In this document: one piece after another, positions 61,701 through 64,000 of the stretch | Numbering within the stretch: the stretch's first letter is position 1 | Layout: each line of letters opens with the position of its first letter | Assembly: GCA_018676675.1 (NCBI GenBank) | Contig: JABHEG010000272.1 | Location: 1-64,000, forward strand | DNA from: Lentisphaerota bacterium | Lineage (GTDB): Bacteria; Verrucomicrobiota; Lentisphaeria; Oligosphaerales; JABHEG01 | Direction: 5' to 3' | Length of the DNA stretch: 64,000 nucleotides | The notes under the pieces: generated by a model | Told to the model about the DNA's origin: nothing | Databases searched by the model: none | Seen by the model: only the letters and a program-made list of their open reading frames with translations | Translations under genes and position numbers: made by a program

Positions 61701-61947
61701 TGACCGTCTGCAGGAGAAAGCCGCCGCCGGCGGCCAGCCTGGCACTGGACGCCCCGTCAAGAACGGTTGGCGCTCTGGTCGCGGAGGCAACGCCCGGGCC
61801 CGGAAGGGAGGTCCAGGAAGCAAATCCGTCGTCGGACACCGTTTCGAAGCCACCGTTCATCACTCGCTGGGCCAGGAGCGGTGAACCGCGTGTGGTCGCC
61901 AGGATCACGACAACCAAGCACATATAGAGTGTTTTCGACATTGCCAT
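58771..61947 (-). CDS. HzsA-like multiheme cytochrome with beta-propeller
   Basis: A 1058-residue exported protein with a signal peptide (LYMCLVVVILATTRGSPLLAQ). It has three CxxCH haem-binding motifs: CVGCH (~720), CVRCH (~771) and CLWCH (~903). Before them is a beta-propeller-like part (e.g. DPRVHYNGNRILFAYRKGG, DTDPAYLPDGGIIFAS), as in the hydrazine synthase alpha family, and N-terminal sandwich-type residues (VMNGGFETVSDDGFASWTSL). The ATG at 61947 is preferred because GAGG lies 9 nt upstream; a longer extension to 62127 has no site. It needs c-type haem maturation outside the cytoplasm. Other hydrazine synthase subunits are absent, so anammox function is not implied; an electron-transfer or oxidase role is more likely. 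It diverges from the truncated gene at 62186. Confidence 0.82.
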   Translation of the reverse strand: MAMSKTLYMCLVVVILATTRGSPLLAQRVMNGGFETVSDDGFASWTSLPGPGVASATRAPTVLDGASSARLAAGGGFLLQTVSSEGVRHFVLEMDIAVLDTASAGIRSLSMVTYSTTGLKPSGSANIDSIRVFSTANRHEIQVYDKGGFKNTGLLVKATPDIDGDLRFDDGERPVVNHLKIVGTGYGGASQSVAITLSGGEASGTCTRSFCYVGTNAPVKQIGFYSAASAADYLVDNVTLTPRPAPPPEADLVDKVLALMGGTEEIVFAERALYSDGHYYANFGGWSDNPNKYLHPPDGSRLLKLNLRTKQVTVLLEDLRGNIRDPRVHYNGNRILFAYRKGGTRHYNLYEITTGGNDLKQLTFGEWDDTDPAYLPDGGIIFASSRGRRFIPCNHVQAAILYRIDADGSNLLCLSANSVRDDRPGVLPTGQVVYTRWEYVDSAIGSYRDLWVMNPDGTGQMVLFGGTVRPPELVFSKCDALPIPGTDGKVVTVFSPPVGTRENAGNVMVVDTKAGPDDPAAARQISPERNLNYHYFWPSGIPWFGGGRTGFRDPYPLAENCFLTAEDRSLLILDGTGRTQELFRGKKMVHDPRPIRPRPRECVIPPRIDLRKATGQFVVANIYQGRDMEMAGVKRGTVKRLLVLEDLPKPISYYSLPGLISMDGTHTLRRVLGTVPVEADGSASFEAPPLRALYFVALDENGLAVKRMQSYTMVMPGETQSCVGCHEPRTKSPVSEPSAALLALKRPPSRITPTPGVPDVFDYPRDIQPIWDKHCVRCHSAKKPSGRVILTGDYNEWFSQSYYALFAHKQISDMFGRYNTEFRGHRPYGFGTGASPLMKKVDGSHHGATLTRRERDTVRLWVEASAYFAGTYAVYNHANNAVAGALANNARVAIGKPLDGIVYNRCLWCHDSAASMGRRVRKGRMNAPKHCWNLYNLTHPEKSMILLAPLAKEAGGYGWCKDGYGQSVVFRNTSDPDYQKILAAIRAAKTRQEKAGRFDMPGTRPNHHYVRWMKRFGALPETFDADKDPIDPYQTDRAYWRSLWHRPATAEPRSVNGK

Positions 61948-62185
61948 CGTGTTCGCCTCGAGATCGCTCCAAATCGTTGTGTTGGTCACCATACTGCGGC
62001 TGCAGGCGTTTGGGAATGGACATGCTTGGCCAGGGTTTGCACTTCTGTGCGTTTGGGGGGAGTCAGGGGAGAGAGTAAGGTGTGGGACTACCTTGTTGGC
62101 CCTGCTTTCTCGCTCATCGAAGGCCATGCCTGCTGGAGTCCTGAATCATGGGCCGGTGAGCGGTCTGCGAGGAGAAATGAAACGG

Positions 62186-64000
62186 ATGACTGCCGTGTCT
62201 ACCTGTCGTCGGATGCTCTTCTGGGTGATGGCGCTTGTTCCTGCGCTGAGCGCAGGTGTGTTTGCGGATGGTGCTGTCGTGTCGCTGGAACCGGGTGATG
62301 ACGCGCTGAGCATCGAGTTCTCCCTGGCCGGCGCCAAGCAGGCGGCATTGGATATCCACTTCGAGGGAGACGACGTGAAACCCCTTCGTCTCCCGATCCG
62401 CGTTGGCGCGCAGACATTCAGTGTCGGTTTCGACAAGTGGACGAAACGGGATTTGCCGGACGGCTTCCTGTCGGTCAACGGCATTGCTTACTTCGCCCGG
62501 CCGCGGCTCAGGCGATACCGGGCAGCAATGCCGAGCGGGGAGCTGGCGAAGAGGCTCTACACGGGGAAACTGCAGAGCGATTTCATTGAGAAGTGGGACA
62601 CGCTTCCGCCGGCTTCCGAAACGTTCGTCAGGTTCGAAGTCAGGCAGGAGGAGGGCGGGCTGAGCTTCTTCCTCAACGACCAGTTTATTGGTCGTCACGA
62701 CGAGCCGAGACCGATGGCGAAACTCGCCTTCTCGTGTGAGAAAGGCGATGTGCGCCGGACCCAGTCGTCCCAGCACTACCGGAGTCCGGACTTCTTCCCG
62801 CTCAGTCTCAAGGCTACGGCGAAGCCTGCCGGTGGACTCAAGGACGCGGACCTGACGTTTGCTCCCGGGCTGCATACCATCGCGGGCGTCCCGTTGCTGG
62901 TCTCCGAGAGCTGTGACAACATCGACATGAGCTTGGTTAAACAGATGATGGGAAGCTGGTTTCTCGAGTGCAACGAGTTCCTCTCGAGGACGGCGCTGGA
63001 TGGCATGGCGGAGACAGCCCATTTTTCCGTGCCCCGGGCCCACTACACGCATGCCTACGCTTTGTGCGCAGTCGAGCCGGATCCCGACCGTGATCCTGTC
63101 ATCACGGCTCGGATGACCCGTTATGCCCGATCCGGGCGAGCCGAGGCCATCTCCGATACCACGATTGTTCTGCCGGAGGGCGATGAGCGCGTTCCCGGGG
63201 TCACCCGGGTGGGGACGACGACGTTCGAGAGGGATGGACACAGCGTCCAGATCCCGCTCCTGCTGGTTGAGTTCAGACTGGATCCGGGAGCGATCATTGA
63301 CCTGCTCACCATGGAGAAAGACCCTCATGCAGCCATGCGATGCAGTGGCCCATACCTGGATTTTGAGTTCTTGGGTAAGCTGGGGAGCTTTGGTGCGTAC
63401 CACGACGGCAGTTGCTACATCGACAATGCATCAACGAGCTCAGTTCACGTGTTTGGCGCAACGCTGAAAATGGCTCCCGTCGAACTGAAACTGATACAGG
63501 CACAGCCGGGGAACATCTTCCACAACAGCCAGAAGCCGGAACTCGTCGTGAACCTGAAGTCCACCGCCCAGTGTGATGTCGGGTTGGGGTGGCGTATTCA
63601 CGATGCCGATGGCATGACACTGAAACGTGACAGCAGGGAGTTCAGCTTCAGCGCCGGAGAGACCGTCGATCAGCCGGTTTCGCTCAGGATGGACGACAGG
63701 GGTTGGTATGGCCTGGATTTCGTGCTGAGAGATCAGAACGGGGAGATCCTCTACAGCATTGACTCTTCGTTTGCCATACTCGGTGAAGACACCCGCAAGG
63801 CAGGCTACGACTCTCCGTACATGGGCTGGTGGTTTCAAGCCCATTACGGTGTGCGCGATTCCAACGTTGGCGGTCCCCTGCTGCACAAAGCAGGCATCCG
63901 CAAGATCACCACGCACGGAATGGGGAAGTACACGGAGAAGGACTTTGCTGACTGGCAGATTACCCTCAGCATGGTCCCCTGGTTGCGCGAGTTGAGAGCA
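62186..64000 (+). CDS. Large secreted protein, N-terminal part (runs off window)
   Basis: An uninterrupted frame of 605 codons runs to the last base of the window. The signal peptide (FWVMALVPALSAGVFA) follows an Arg-rich N-terminus. The next ~500 residues are beta-rich with no recognised catalytic motif. From about residue 545 (SPYMGWWFQAHYGVRDSNVGGP...) it begins to look like a GH-type TIM barrel domain. The ATG at 62186 has GAGGAG (62169-62174) 11 nt upstream; the ATG at 62177 is only 2 nt from it and is unlikely. An opposite-strand frame covering the same region is a shadow. The product is probably a further glycan-active protein; the rest of it lies outside the window. Confidence 0.75.
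   Translation, partial: MTAVSTCRRMLFWVMALVPALSAGVFADGAVVSLEPGDDALSIEFSLAGAKQAALDIHFEGDDVKPLRLPIRVGAQTFSVGFDKWTKRDLPDGFLSVNGIAYFARPRLRRYRAAMPSGELAKRLYTGKLQSDFIEKWDTLPPASETFVRFEVRQEEGGLSFFLNDQFIGRHDEPRPMAKLAFSCEKGDVRRTQSSQHYRSPDFFPLSLKATAKPAGGLKDADLTFAPGLHTIAGVPLLVSESCDNIDMSLVKQMMGSWFLECNEFLSRTALDGMAETAHFSVPRAHYTHAYALCAVEPDPDRDPVITARMTRYARSGRAEAISDTTIVLPEGDERVPGVTRVGTTTFERDGHSVQIPLLLVEFRLDPGAIIDLLTMEKDPHAAMRCSGPYLDFEFLGKLGSFGAYHDGSCYIDNASTSSVHVFGATLKMAPVELKLIQAQPGNIFHNSQKPELVVNLKSTAQCDVGLGWRIHDADGMTLKRDSREFSFSAGETVDQPVSLRMDDRGWYGLDFVLRDQNGEILYSIDSSFAILGEDTRKAGYDSPYMGWWFQAHYGVRDSNVGGPLLHKAGIRKITTHGMGKYTEKDFADWQITLSMVPWLRELRA

Noticed and set aside
58771..61947. Anammox hydrazine synthase
   Set aside because: The other subunits are absent and the setting is a glycan-degradation region; family likeness alone does not support that function.
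62114..63403. 429-residue open frame on the minus strand
   Set aside because: It overlaps an uninterrupted plus-strand frame with a signal peptide and a ribosome binding site that reads coherently to the window end; the minus frame is its shadow.
1..64000. tRNA, rRNA, transposase or integrase genes
   Set aside because: Scanning of spacers by eye found no cloverleaf-type T-arm motif, rRNA-like block or recombinase motif.

Overview
The window is G+C-rich and dominated by very large secreted, multi-modular proteins: LamG, CBM9-like, PKD, FN3, Ig, cadherin-like and parallel beta-helix modules. These are joined to glycan-active or glycan-active-like domains (DUF4838, DUF6259, DUF6067, GH2, heparinase II/III, sialidase). 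With the DUF6785-type membrane protein, a hydrazine-synthase-alpha-like multiheme protein, Gfo/Idh oxidoreductases and URO-D-like methyltransferases, this points to a polysaccharide-degrading member of the PVC superphylum (Lentisphaerota, Kiritimatiellota or Planctomycetota). That is inferred from gene content; no rRNA, tRNA or phylogenetic marker was recognised. No SusC/D pair, sulfatase, transposase, integrase or CRISPR array was seen.

Layout: 0.3-5.7 kb holds an acidic micro-ORF, a DUF4838/GH20b-like secreted protein and a cytosolic M14 carboxypeptidase (+). 6.0-9.1 kb is a three-gene operon (-): Gfo/Idh oxidoreductase, URO-D-like protein with an H-x-C...C zinc motif, and a sugar-isomerase-like TIM barrel. 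9.9-14.4 kb has a DUF6259-like secreted hydrolase and a second, divergent URO-D-like protein (+). 14.4-17.8 kb is a two-gene unit (-): a polytopic DUF6785-like membrane protein and an SPL-like radical SAM protein. 18.6-26.1 kb has an FAD oxidoreductase (+) convergent with a giant arylsulfotransferase-like adhesin-type protein (-). 26.7-44.9 kb holds a heparinase-like lyase, a PKD/FN3 propeller protein, an 1829-residue GH2-like protein, a beta-helix protein and a LamG-sialidase lipoprotein. 45.0-50.2 kb has an ICL/PEP-mutase superfamily enzyme, a small membrane protein and a DUF6067-like hydrolase. 50.2-57.7 kb carries a second DUF4838 protein and a LamG/beta-helix protein (-). 57.9-58.6 kb is a higBA-type toxin-antitoxin module. 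58.8-62 kb encodes the multiheme HzsA-like protein (-). The window ends inside a further large secreted protein (+).

How the genes may work together: the secreted proteins look like a toolkit for capture and cleavage of complex glycans. The cytosolic oxidoreductases, isomerase, lyase-superfamily enzyme and URO-D-like proteins could handle released, possibly methylated, sugars. This is inference; no substrate can be read from the sequence.

The gene-free stretches are rich in short interspersed palindromic repeats. At least three families share one design: two adjacent hairpins whose loops are complementary to each other. Two of these families occur twice, more than 35 kb apart. Most starts were chosen from purine-rich ribosome binding sites; canonical -35/-10 promoters and U-tract terminators could not be assigned convincingly.
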